DNA of 64,000 nt from Callorhinus ursinus (taxonomy: Eukaryota > Chordata > Mammalia > Carnivora > Otariidae). The position numbers and the translations under genes were made by a program. A model generated the notes under the pieces. It saw only the letters and a list, made by a program, of their open reading frames with translations. It ran no database searches and had not been told where the DNA came from. Below are positions 31,371 to 42,754 of this stretch, piece after piece (position 1 is the stretch's first letter; every line of letters starts with the position of its first letter). Location: NCBI RefSeq assembly GCF_003265705.1, contig NW_020312966.1, positions 21,265,436-21,329,435 of the forward strand. The letters are read 5' to 3'.

Positions 31371-34300
31371 GTCTTTTGACCAAGGAAATAAATCTGGAGG
31401 GTAATTTCCTATGTTTCTGTGTGCTAGTATTTGTAATGTCTTGGTTGATTTCTAATAGACACCACTTTTTGTGTGCATGTGTGTGTGTGTAATGGGGGGG
31501 AGAGGAGTGTTCTTGCCTTTTGCCAGTGCATTTCAAATTTAGAGAAAAAAATAGAGCCTGTGTTTAAGAAGTTGTGTGGGAGCCTTTCTTGGGAAGAGAT
31601 GGAAATGTTCGGGGAATGTGTTCTAAACTGAATGAAGAGTGGCAGTAAAGATTGCTTGACCTTGTGAGATTGTGTGGGTTTGGGACTGATGGTGACCGGG
31701 TCTAGATGGCTGGGTGAGCCCACCTCATGGGCCAGCTCTCCATCATGATTTGGGCTTTGGATGTGGGTTGGAGGCTAGGCGCAGAGTGTACTGAGCTTCC
31801 CCCTCCTCCATCTTAGGTCGGTGGATGGTGATGGTAGGCTGGTGAACTCAGGGCAGAAATGGGGAAATTCAGCTCTTGGGCCACTTACCGCATCCTTTCA
31901 GGGCGTGAGTCTCTGTGCAGTGGGTGCTAAAGTGCAGATCAGGGCTCATTTTCTTTTACAGGATGCATTATTGTGCTTCTTTTCACAACCAAGAAAACTC
32001 CCTGGGTTTTGCCCCGGAGGAATGGATTGAACTGATTCCGGCAGTAAGAATAGGACCCATCTTGTATTCATCCATTACTCCCTCCCTCACCCCCATCTCC
32101 TTCGAGTCTTTTCTATTCATCCATTGATTTGCCTTCATAATGTTCTCTTGTGGTTTCCAGCCCTAGGACACTCCCAGGCCTTTCTCACTGCAGAACCTAA
32201 AACCACTCTCCCCACCCTTCAAGCTCATCCTCACTGCTCCTGTGGAAACATCTGAAAACCCCCCTGAATCCCTGTGTGGCCTCAGACACCTCTCTCTTTG
32301 CGGGCACCTTCTCTGCCTTCTCCCACGGTGCTGGTCTACCCCAGCAGCCTGACTGGCTGGAGGCCCTCCTCCCTCTGAACTGCTCAGTCCTACTCATGTG
32401 GCTGCTTGTCTCTCCCCTTCCTTTCCTCTTCTTGCTGGGATGAACCCCCTTCCCATTCTTGCCATCTCCTATATTTGAATAACTCACCCCTTTCCACTTG
32501 CCTTCCCACTCCTTTGCCTCCTGCTCTTCTCAGGCCTCTCTTTCTTCTGCCTTTTTCTTTCTCCTTCTACCTCCCCCACATACCCACTCTGGTCTTTTAT
32601 CATTAGAACAGCTTAGACAATGGGAGGAAGGTCACTCACTTCATCATATTCCTACGCATCTAGCACAGACCAAGAGTGTGTGACCAGAAAGACTGAAAAT
32701 TTGTATTAGCAAGAATGGCAGGCTGAGAGGACCCTAAAGGTGTCCCCCCTGACAGGTGTGTAGAAAGTGATAAAAGTGCATGAAAACAAAATTGCCTAGC
32801 ACAATTCCGTGGTGGAGAAAGGCAATAGTTATAGCAAGAGGATAAACAGAAATCTTTAGGTTGGAAAATCTGTGGCACTTAGATTGTGCTTAATGATGTC
32901 AAAGAAGCTTCCTCTTTATTTTATGGGAAAACCATATTCTGAGTTCTAGAAACGTCTACCTAATTCTTTTGACCTGTGCATGTATGTATGTGAGTACTCG
33001 TGGAAGTACATTCATATTTTAAAATAGATTTACTATGAACTTGCTAAATTTATATAGTGAATATTATTAATCTTAGGGAGATATTGTACTAACACATAGT
33101 TAATATTCTTGTGAAACACAGTATATCATTTTTGAATAAGGTTTTTCCTTTTTGTGGCTTTTCAATTCACTTTTCTCTAAATTTCCCGTGAATATTAATT
33201 ATGAAGATGAATTAAACAAGGCCTGGCATTTTGATATATTTGTTCAAGAGCTGGTTCACAGCATTTGTGTTCAACTGGTTTTGTGTGATAAAGCCCTGCA
33301 TGCTTGATTTTTTTTTTTTTTTTACCTCATCTAATAATTGGTGAGACACTGAGGTTTGCAATTGCAAAATATCCAGAATTGCAAATGTAAAAAGTAAAGC
33401 TACAGTAGCATTACCTTTTAACATGTCATGTGATAATCCCTTCTTTCTGAAGCAAGTGAAAGGCTCACGAAGGTTAGGTAGTTTTCTGTGAGGCCAGGAG
33501 GCAGTCACCTGCGTCCAAGAACAGATGCTTAGAAATCAGCTTGTTGGCCTTCCCAGATATTACTGGAGAGTTCTGGGGGGCAGTTCAGGGTGAACTCATG
33601 CCTTTCCCAGTCCAACTGTCACCTTCCTTTCTGCATCTAATGCCCATTGATGTTGAGCTGGTGAGAGTGGATAAATAATTTATCTCATAGTATCAGCTTC
33701 ATCAGAAACCCATAAAGATTTCTTTAAGTGTTTGGATCTAAAATCTTTCTGAATTGAGCCCTAAATTATTAATCATGTGAAACTAGGGTACATTTCCTGC
33801 CTGTGGTGTATGCGCTGCTGTATTTTGAAACTGAATTATTTGTGGATCCCTTTACCAGTTGTTCCTCTTTTGGGGTCTAAAGCAGACAGCATGGAGGAAA
33901 TGGAACGTTCTAGGCATTTTTACAACCACTACTAGATAGCTCTTATGGCCCTGATAAATTCAGTAGACAGAATAAGTCATTAGTCTCTTGGTCCTCTGTT
34001 GTCTGATCTGTAAAATCAAGAGATGCATTGAAGATTCTTTGTAGCTTTAAATTTTGTAATTCTTTCCTATAGAACTTGTGAGGAATTTATAATATTTATG
34101 GGAACGAAAGTTCAAGTCACTCACAAAGACGCAGAAATCAGGTTATCAGTCACTGGGCTGTTTTTCCCAGCTAGCCTCTGCCAATCCAAACCTTGTTATA
34201 ACCACAACGTGGCAAGTTATGATGTCCCATTATTATTTCTTTCACTTGAGAATGCTTCAGCTATATAGATCTATCACAGCAGTTGTTAGACTGGTGAGTT

Positions 34301-35079
34301 TCCCCACATCCATCAGAAGAAGAAAATCCATCACACTTTTGACTACTTTTTCCTCTCCACAAAAATGATCTTTAAGAGAATGACACGTAATACAGACTTT
34401 ACTATTCTTAAGGCATTGGAGAAATTGCATCTGAAATAAAATCAATACATGATGCAGTAGTTTATTTACATTTAAAATATTGAATGGCAAAGCATTTTAT
34501 CAAAGCCTTTGGAACCAGATACGCACAGCAGACTGAGGTACGGTCAAAGGATGGGATGTGGTGGAGCGAGGGGTCAGCTGCTGTGTCCAATGCCTGGTTG
34601 CGGTCATTGAGTCACATGTGGTCATTGAGTAACTCAGAATGGGCACTACCAGAATGAGGTGGATTCATGAGAGGTGAAGAAATGTAGATATTAAGGTCGG
34701 ATGTAGAGATTTGTTTTTTAAATTCCATCCCATAATGTCAAGTTAAGTTATAATGATGATCCCTAGGCAACGTAGAGGAACCAAAGCATGGTCTTACCCT
34801 TCATATTTCTGGTTGCATTTTGCACCGTTTTATAGGTATAGGTATAAATTATGTGCAGCTGTTGTGTCTTTTTTAGAGATTTCTTTTCTTTTTTTTTTTT
34901 TTTTTTAACGTTCTGAAGCAGCTTATATAGCATGGAAATTACCGGTCCTTGAAACCTAAAATAATTGAAAACCAAATGCACATTTAGGCTTTTTGTTGGT
35001 GTAAATTACTTTATCCATTTCTTAATTTCTTCTGTGTTATTGTTTTACTTTTGAGAACTGAAATCTATACACCCATCAG
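31371..35079. other. long repeat-poor stretch
   Basis: About 3.7 kb with no repeat I can name. 32080-32610 is C/T-rich, with frames on both strands (70-96 codons) that overlap and lack motifs. T-runs occur near 33308 and 34890. No exon can be called. Confidence 0.5.
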
Positions 35080-35205
35080 TTTTGAGATTTTAAAATTTTA
35101 CTGTGAATCATTTTACAATATATATGTATCAAATCATTACATTGTACATCTTAAATTTACACAATGTTAGATGTTAGTTATATCTCAATAAAACTGGAAA
35201 AAAAT
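35080..35205 (+). mobile_element. L1M 3' terminus
   Basis: 'catcttaaatttacacaatgttagatgttagttatatctcaataaaactgg' with A-rich end is the 3' terminus of the L1MA/MB-type group ('ttaaatttacacaatgttatatgtcaattatatctcaataaa'). Confidence 0.87.
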
Positions 35206-35270
35206 TTTTACCATGAAATCATAGATTAGACAACCTTAATTGATAAAATTTTAAGCACAGTTATTTTAAA

Positions 35271-35447
35271 GATTTTTTTTTTAAATTTATCTGACAGAGG
35301 GAGACACAGCGAGAGAAGGAACACAAGCAGGGGGAGTGGGAGCAGGAGAAAGCAGGCTTCCCGCAGAGCAGGGAGCCCGAGGTGGGGCTCGATCCCCAGG
35401 ACCTGTGCCGAAGGCAGACGTTAGCGACGGAGCCACCCAGGCACCCC
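35271..35447 (-). mobile_element. Can-SINE, long type, with internal deletion
   Basis: 'aaatttatctgacagagggagacacagcgagag', 'ggcttcccgcagagcagggagcccg' and head 'cgacggagccacccaggcacccc'. The usual 'ctgggatcatgacctgag' is shortened to 'aggacctgtgcc', a roughly 15-bp loss. TSD 'aagcacagttattttaaa' / 'aagcacatagttattttaaa'. Confidence 0.95.
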
Positions 35448-35467
35448 AAGCACATAGTTATTTTAAA

Positions 35468-36913
35468 TTCATTTGTGTTTTCTATTTTTCTTGATTAGGT
35501 TTCCATATTCTTCCCCCACAAAATCCAGCTTCTGGGTTCATTTATTTATTCTCATGCTCTTTGGTTTTCTGTCTACTTTCCAACGTGATCTTTTAATTTT
35601 TTGTTCTCCTCCAGCTGTCCTGTTGTGTTCCAGGGGCCCCCATTCTGCTAGAAGGTGGGACCATGTTCACAGGTTAACCTACGGCCCTCTGGCTTGTCAC
35701 TCTGCCCTGGGAACAGAAGGCGCTTAGCCTCTTCTCTGAGGGGCTGTTCTCCCCTGTTCCCCTCTAGTCAAGCTTGGATATAGACCCTTTCCGTAGTTCC
35801 TCAAAGATTTCTAAATTGAGGCTATACTAGATACCGTGACTTTTTAAAAGTTTGCGGTATCAGGAGAGGATCAGAGCAGAGAGAATAACTTACCAAGAGT
35901 TGTGAGATACGATTATTTCGGGGATCCATGTGCCCAGGTCATCTGCAAGGGTTTACGTTTGTGTTGGGTGTCATCAGGTGGTAGCTGTCATCCATGGGGG
36001 TGGAAGTCAGCATTCCCCACTGTTCAAGGGCACCTGTAAGTGAATCTAGACTCCTGAGGGTTCAGGACAACATTCCACTAGAATTAGGGAGAAAAAGCGA
36101 ATTTCTTTCTCGGCCTAGGTCCTTTCTTCCTTTATTTACTCCTTCAGGATCGACCTCTTCCCAGGATGACTGATGGAAAGAATACTCATCTCTCTCAAAG
36201 GACGCATCACAACTGACCTGGAGTGTTATTAGCTTAACTTAGAGCTCTAGCCAAACAACCACACAGTAGAGTGGTGCCTCAGTGTTTAGCTTTGTGTCCA
36301 CAGCTTTGAGTGACCTGTGAGCCCCAGGAAGCTGTGTGCAGTTTTGTGGGTGGAGGCCTTTTTTGGGGGGTTGGGGGGGCAGATCCACAGCCTTCATCAG
36401 ATTGTTAAAGTGGTCTGGCATCTCTTCAGAGATTAAGAAGCACTTTAGTGGTGTGCCTCAAGTCTGGAGTGATTAGGTAGGACATCCACAGAATTATCTC
36501 GGTGGGGCTTCATCAATAAGTCTTTCTTCCATCAGGGCATAAAAATGGGGCTTCCAAAGCTTCTTCTCTCCAGAACTCTGTGTCTCTGTGTCCGATCACT
36601 TACAAACAACTGCTCAAGGGCAGATATCTCCATGGAATAGTTTTGGGAATCCTACAGTCCCTATTCTTTCTTGGACAAGAAGCATTTCTCCAGGATTTAC
36701 ATGAATCTGCAGAGATGTGATTCTGCCTAGTCTTGACAGTCACAGCCTTCCCACAGTCTTCATTTCAGAAGATGTCTTTCCACAATTTCACTGCTGGTGT
36801 AGGCTGTTCTTCCTGGGGCTAAGTCTTCTATGATGGGGTATTATTCACTTTCTACCTCATGGCACTTTGAAACGTACTCCCGTCAGGATTTTTGAGATCT
36901 TAAAGTCAAAGTT
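35468..36913. other. single-copy stretch, nothing firm
   Basis: No gene recognised. 36370-36420 ('cagatccacagccttcatcagattgttaaag') could be a scrap of an old hAT-type element (0.3). A G-rich run 'ttttttggggggttgggggggc' lies at about 36359-36380. Confidence 0.45.
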
Positions 36914-36932
36914 TAGCTAGGTCTGAATTCTT

Positions 36933-37142
36933 TTTTTTTTTTTTTTTTTAAGATTTTTATTTACTTTAGAGAGAGAGTGAGTGTGAGCTTGGGAGAACAG
37001 AGGGAGAGGGAGAAGGAACATGAAGCTGACTCTGTGCTGAGTGTGGAGTCCCATGTGGGGCTCCATCCCATGACCGTGAGATCATGACTTGAGCTGAAAC
37101 CAGGAGTTGGCCACTCAACCAACTGAGCCACTCAGGCACCCC
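36933..37142 (-). mobile_element. Can-SINE, long type
   Basis: Long T-run, 'aagatttttatttactttagagagag', 'gtggggctccatcccatgaccg', 'gagatcatgacttgagctgaaacc' and head 'accaactgagccactcaggcacc'. Imperfect 19-bp TSD 'tagctaggtctgaattctt' (36914-36932) / 'tagctagatctgaattctt' (37143-37161), one mismatch. Confidence 0.95.
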
Positions 37143-37161
37143 TAGCTAGATCTGAATTCTT

Positions 37162-38965
37162 ATAACCTTCTATGTTCCTTTTCCCAGCAGTCTTTGCAAG
37201 AAGGAAAGGTCTCTGAGGCGCCTGCCCTAGGATCTGCAGCCCAGTGGAGTGATGGTGGCAGCAAAGGCTTTCCTTGCTCCTTCCACATCTGGCCACCGAC
37301 ATCTCATCTTGTCCCCCGTTGGAACTCCGGCACTCTCGTGGCTTAGTGTGGGATTCCCCAATTCCCTTGCAGTTTTCTGTGGACTCTGGCAGATCCCCTC
37401 TTTCTTCTCTGATATTGCAGGGCAGCTGGATTTGCATAGTGATGAGCTCCGTGTATGATGTCTGGCAATGTGTTTGGTAAATGCTCTTTCTCTAATGCAT
37501 GGATGTTCATCTCAGTCCAGACCTAGGTTTGGTGCAGGAATGGGGTGTTCTTTGCAGTGACATTGCAGCTTTGAAAATTGGGCACCAAGGCAAAATGTTC
37601 TTGAGGCCTACTAACATAAAAAGAGTGTTCAAGGAAGGCTTTTTGTTGGGCCTCTCATCTTGCCTCTGCCATCCACTTCCCGGCATCATGTTTTAGTTTG
37701 AAGTAAGATTGCTCTTCTGCCTTTATCTACCATTTTTCTCTCTTGTGTGGCTCTGCTTGTAAGAAGTAGGTTCTTGAGCTCTGGAAACAATCTGCTGGGG
37801 AGTTTCTAATAGTATTAGTAGGTGTGGAGAAGAAAGGAGATGCGTAGGATGAGAATGTGGGTCACTGACCTGGCAGGCTCTGCATTTTCTTAGGATAATG
37901 TAGTTTCTTGCTCTGGTGCCATCTGTGAAGGTTAATGAAGACCCCTCGCTTTCAATGCCCACGTTTTAGCTCAGGAGGGAGATTGCAAAAAGGTGTTTCT
38001 GAATCTAGCCACAATCCGTGGGAGGGTAGAAAATGTCTTCAGATTGTGATCATGCCTGCTTCCTGTCTTTGTTCCCCATGATGAAATTTACCCCATCTGG
38101 TATGTTTTCACAGGTATTTATAGGAAGCTGGGAGTGAAAAGTCTAAGACATTTTACTATTATATCATTTCATCTGAAACCTTGAAATTTTTATAAAGGAT
38201 GATTTCACCAATTTGCAAGTTTGTGATCATGCAGATGTTGATAGGGGGCTCTACCCAACTTAAAACAGTGTCTTTCCTACCAATTTTGAGTTTGAAATGT
38301 AATGTAAAGGAAATATAAAATTAGAAAGTGTCCCGTTTAAGATGAAAGGGCCTTCAGTTTAGTGTCAACTTTCGAGCGTCTCAGTTGTGTGATTGTAAAG
38401 GATTCAATAGTCCTCTTTAGTATTATGGGATGTCCCATTTTGAACTGAATCAAAATTATTCCAGTGTTATTCAGCATCTTCGTTTACAACTCAAATGTAT
38501 GTCAAGGAATGTGGATTCATGAGAAATCGTTTTGTAATTCAGACCTTTACTAGAGCATGTGGTCTCCCGCCACAGCACCCCCCACCCTGATTCCTTTGGA
38601 TTCGTGCCCGTCAGCTCTGGTTCCAGAGAGGAGATCGTCTGCAGAGTTTCCAGGGCTAAGAGCTGGTTCTGACCCAGGCTCTCATGGCAGGTGAGATTTT
38701 TGCTGAGTGCTGAGACAGCACTGGGTGGCAGGATGAGTTTGAGTCTTGCATCTGCAGCTGGAGGCTGAGTCTGTCTGTGTTGCTTTGGTGTTGCATTGGG
38801 TGGGCTTGGGCTGTATACCTTTATCACGGATACCTTTTTGTGGTATTTGTTGGAGCTGTTGGGGCCCCGCCTTGCTCATTGGGGTTCTTCTTTGCTATCT
38901 CCCTGGCACCCTTTTGTGGATAGTTGTTCCTCATGTTATTTCTTTTCCTCGAATGCATAGGGCAT
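37162..38965. other. single-copy stretch, nothing recognised
   Basis: About 1.8 kb. Frames of 60-118 codons occur on both strands over the same DNA (37132-37437, 38471-38827 minus; 38746-38997 plus), typical of moderately GC-rich non-coding sequence. No motif, start context or splice pattern supports an exon. Confidence 0.5.
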
Positions 38966-39326
38966 GCGTCTCAGGTTACGAGAACAAAATACTGTAGACT
39001 AGGTGACTGAACCAACAGAAATTTACTTCTCACAGTTCTGCGGACTGGCAAGTCCAAGATCAAGGCATTGGCTGATTTGGTGTCTGGTGAGGGCCTGCTT
39101 CCTGGTTCATGGAAGGCTGTCTTCTTGATCTGTCCACATGCGGTAGAAGGTGGAAGGGGCAAGGGAGCTTTCTGGGGTCCCTTTAATAAGGGCACTAATC
39201 CCATTCAAGAGGGTTCTACCCTCATGACCTAATCACCTCCCAGAGGCCCCACTTCCAAATACCATCCCACTGGGGATTAGGTTTTAACATAGGAATTTCG
39301 AGAGCACATGTTATTCGACCTCACTG
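38966..39326 (-). mobile_element. MLT1-type LTR (ERVL-MaLR), solo
   Basis: Reverse MLT1: 'agaacaaaatactgtagactagg', 'aacagaaatttacttctcacagttctg', 'ggcaagtccaagatcaagg', 'accctcatgacctaatcacctccc', 'ccaaataccatcccactgggg', 'taacataggaatttcg'. Confidence 0.88.
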
Positions 39327-39561
39327 ACAAAGCTTAGAATAGAGCAAAGAGTCACAGATAGCTAAAACCAAGAGGGGACTTCACAGCCAGTCCTACCCAG
39401 CCACTTCCCAAATGCAAAGACTGAAGCCTGGAAGGTTCTGGTGATTTCAAGGGGTAACCCACTTGGTGGTAACAGAGCTGGGACTACTGGGGATTCCTTT
39501 CAGTCTCCCTGCTACTGTCCCCCTAGTTATTTCTGGGCTTGTAATCATATGTGGATTGATA

Positions 39562-39697
39562 CTTATTTATCTATTTATCAGAGAGAGAGAGTGCACAAGC
39601 AGGGGGAGCGGCAGACAGAAGAAGAAGCGGGCTCCTCCCTGAGCAAGGAGCAGGATGTGGGACTTGATCCCACGGACAGAGCCATCCAGGCACCTCC
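39562..39697 (-). mobile_element. Can-SINE, long type, 3' two-thirds
   Basis: 'ttatttatctatttatcagagagag', 'gcacaagcagggggagcggcag' and 'ggatgtgggacttgatcccac'. It then skips to a short head 'gagccatccaggcacc', so the 'gatcatgacctgagcc' segment is deleted. No TSD identified. Confidence 0.88.
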
Positions 39698-39754
39698 GAC
39701 GTAACACTACTTTGATTTGTATTCGCCATGTCAACATTTCTCCATCTTCAACCA

Positions 39755-39920
39755 ACATTTATGTGGTGTTTTGCTATACATAGTCTCATTTATTATTCAG
39801 AATTCATGAGAGGTAGACATTCATGTTCCCATTTTATAAAAGAAGAAATTGAACTGGTACGAGGGGAGACGTAACAATGGAGTCAGAATTCCAGCTCAGT
39901 GCTCTTGCCCTGAAATCCTT
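39755..39920 (-). repeat. MIR SINE
   Basis: 'atgttcccattttataaaagaagaaattgaactgg', 'ggagtcagaattccagctcagtgctcttgcc' is a reverse MIR. Confidence 0.7.
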
Positions 39921-40869
39921 TCTGTTTCCATTATTCTGCACTTCCAAAGACTATGACTAATACTTTCTTTCTTTATCCGTCTATCCTATCTCTTTATTTG
40001 ATGGGGCTGGGGCTTGGGTAGGTGTTGAGAAGATGGATTTGTGGCATTTGTTTTAAATTACGGGTCTTGCTCTAACAATAGACAGTCTTGTTCATAACCT
40101 TGGGCATCTCATCAGATCAGGGATTATTGTGCTTTGCCTAAACACTGACTAGATGAAGCAGATGTCTATTCAAATATTACTTTAAAAAATGCCTGGGATT
40201 GTATTTAAATTGCTTCCATTATTCACTAATTAAATTGCAGATTGTTTCTCCTGGGGATTTTGCACTAGGCTGAGTTTCTTCAATTGTTTGTGTTGGACAA
40301 TGACAAAATAAATCTTTTGCCTTGTAGCTTAGTGGAAAAATCCTGCTGAATGGGCTACATAAGTCCACAATCATCCTCCAACAGACCTATCTTAAAAAAA
40401 AACCAAAACCCAACAATCTATTTTCTTCTTTTTGGCAACATGGAGCATGGACAGATAGTGGGATTTTGTTTTATTTTTTATTTGTATATTTTGAGGCTGG
40501 TGCTTCAGATACCTGGAGGGGTTTTAGATACAATGGAAGCTCATGTGTTCTATTGAATGTGTCAGCTCCCTTGGTCAGTGCAGATTTTACCAAGAGCAGC
40601 ACAATGGAATTCAGATATTGTAAAACCACTTGTGAGTCTCCCACATGGCTGCCACAGTTTAAATTTTTAATCAGTCCTTTGAAGGGGGTTAGGCATGGTC
40701 ACCAGTTTGTCCAAGGACTTCATATATGGTTCTTATCAGTTGCTTTTGCCTTTGCTGTCCTGTTTACAGAAGAGTCTCCCGTGTGCTATTTTCATTTGCA
40801 GAGAGAAGGAAGAAAACACAAATTGGGACAAGGAATGAGACAGAAGAGCTCAGTGTCCCTCCAGACCAG
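39921..40869. other. single-copy stretch, nothing recognised
   Basis: A 170-codon plus-strand frame (40466-40978) starts here but its last third is the low-complexity translation of the SINE's ATTT/ATTC/TC repeats, and the rest shows no domain. Not taken as a gene. Confidence 0.5.
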
Positions 40870-40879
40870 GAGCTTGACA

Positions 40880-40962
40880 TTTATTTATTTATTTATTTAT
40901 TTATTCATTCATTCATTCATTCATTCATTCATTTATTTATTTATCTCTCTCTCTCTCTCTCT
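40880..40962. repeat. compound microsatellite (ATTT)n(ATTC)n(ATTT)n(CT)n
   Basis: Blocks of 'tttatttattta', then 'attcattcattc' (about 7 units), 'atttatttattta' and finally 'ctctctctctct'. Grew in the SINE tail. Likely length-polymorphic. Confidence 0.95.
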
Positions 40963-41066
40963 ATTTTCTCTATTGTAACTTATCTCTACACCCAACATGG
41001 GGCTCGAACTCACAACCCCAAGATCAGGAGTCACCCGCTTTAAGGACTGCACCAGCCAGGTGCCCT
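40883..41066 (-). mobile_element. Can-SINE, short type, with expanded tail
   Basis: Head 'actgcaccagccaggtgccc' and body 'acacccaacatggggctcgaactcacaacccc'. The tail has become a compound microsatellite. TSD 'gagcttgacattt' (40870-40882) / 'gaccttgacattt' (41067-41079), one mismatch. Confidence 0.93.
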
Positions 41067-41214
41067 GACCTTGACATTTTTGAACAGGAATGCTTGCTTG
41101 CTCTTAAAATGTAAATCATTTCCATTCCCCTAAAAAAATGCACAACAGTTTTATGCTAACGTTCACTCCTATCCAGGGATAGTTAAGATTCTCTGCTTTC
41201 AGAATAAATAAATT

Positions 41215-41425
41215 GCTGACAGCTGTGAGCACCTGCTTTGGGACAGTGTCTCTGCTGAGCCTTTCACATACATTGTCCTGTGTAATTGCAACCCAGTGAG
41301 GAAGGCAGTATTCTCCCCATTTTATAGACGAGGAAAGTGAGATTCGGGTCAGGATAAGAAACTTGCTCAGAGGTCACACTGGAAATACACGCCAGATCCG
41401 GGATCGTGTCCATTCTGTGATGTAA
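41215..41425 (-). repeat. MIR SINE
   Basis: 'cctttcacatacattgtcctgtgtaattgcaaccc', 'attctccccattttatagacgaggaaagtgag', 'aagaaacttgctcagaggtcacactgg' closely follows the reverse MIR core. One of the better-preserved copies. Confidence 0.85.
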
Positions 41426-42552
41426 GTGCTCAGGATTTGAAAAAAGCAACATGCGTTTTTGCAGGATTGTGGCTGATATTAATGTTCTTTGGACTTGAGA
41501 ACTCATGCGGAAGCGAGGCAAGCATATGGACGTTAAAGGCAATGTCAGATCAAATGTGAGAATGCAGTTCTGCTCAACGATGTGCTAACACTGGCAGAGC
41601 TGAAGTGGGGAGCTGTCGAGCTACCAAAATATTGGATGGGGAATGGAATGCTGTTACAAATCAAGTGTCTCAGAGTGACCCTAGACAGTTGGCGAGAAAG
41701 AGTTTGTCACCAATGTAAATAATCAGAGAGAAGTTGGATATGCTCGAAGCTGCCCAGAGATCTCCATGTGGAACAGCTGAGAAGAGACCAGGGAGTGTGA
41801 AGAAATGAAGGTACTGGGTGTCCAGGATAAAAGAGGGCTGAATCTTAGCAGCCATAAGGGAACCAGAAGAGAGACATTGCCTTCTGGATCCATTCAGAAA
41901 AGGATGTCTGTAAACTCGAACGACCAAAGCAGATACATCACCCCTGGTTTTGTCAGATCAAAATGCAGGACCCCATTTAAAAGGGACCCTTCACATACCT
42001 ATTCCCATTTTGAGACACCCTATGCCATATACATTGTGTTGTAGGAACAGGCCTATTTTAGCCTTGTATATTTACTTTATTTTAAAAACCCAAACACTCC
42101 TTTCCACGGAATGTCATACCACTTTGTTGTTAGGCACAAACTCCCCTTGTTAGTTTTTGGAATGAAATGTAGGCATTTTGTTCTTCATATTGTTTCCCAA
42201 TGTTAGTTTTAAGAGATGATATGGTGGGCACATCATGTTGTTCTCTAGCTGTGATGTCGTGTTTCTAAAACACCGAGGTGGCTCAGTAACCTTTTGTAGG
42301 GTGGTGGTGAAATCCCCCACTGCAGGGTGGTTTATAGATCAGTAGGAACGAAATGTTGCTGCTTATTTCTGAATGTCAAGTCACAATGACCTACTTTTTT
42401 TTTTTTTGCTTATCTTTTCATGATTTAAGTTTATCAGGCATATATTACTTGGGTGCTTTTTCTCCTTTTCTTTGCTGCCTCTTCTCAAGGGATCTTTGTG
42501 CTCTGGCACTCACCTGCTAATGTGGATCTTTGAATCACATTTCATTTTTTTA
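41426..42552. other. single-copy stretch, nothing recognised
   Basis: About 1.1 kb without a repeat I can name. The 67-85 codon frames on both strands overlap around 41670-42150 and lack motifs. Confidence 0.5.
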
Positions 42553-42754
42553 ATTTTTTTTTAAAGATTTTATTTATTTATTTGAGAGAGAGGCAGATAG
42601 TGACAGAGAGAGCGGGAGAATACAAGTGAGGAGGAGGGAGAGAAGCAGGCTCCCATTGAGCAAGAAGCCTAATGTGGGGCTTGATCCCAGGACCCTGGGA
42701 TCATGACTTGAGCTGAAGTCAGACGCTTAACCAACCAAGCCACCCAGGCGCCTC
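42553..42754 (-). mobile_element. Can-SINE, long type
   Basis: 'aaagattttatttatttatttgagagag', 'gaagcaggctcccattgagcaagaagcc', 'ggaccctgggatcatgacttgagc' and head 'accaaccaagccacccaggcgcc'. No TSD recognised. Confidence 0.93.

Noticed and set aside
31114..31536. 140-codon minus-strand open frame
   Set aside because: Most of it is the C-terminal end of L1 ORF2 within the L1 at 30618-31361, not a host gene.
38471..38997. Frames of 118 (minus), 83 (plus) and 65 codons
   Set aside because: Dense frames on both strands reflect local GC content; no domain or start context. The 'caggtgag' at about 38686 looks like a splice donor but has no supported exon.
40466..40978. 170-codon plus-strand open frame
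   Set aside because: Its C-terminal third is the translation of ATTT/ATTC/CT microsatellite DNA in a SINE tail, an overlapping 105-codon frame uses the same DNA in another phase, and no domain is recognisable.
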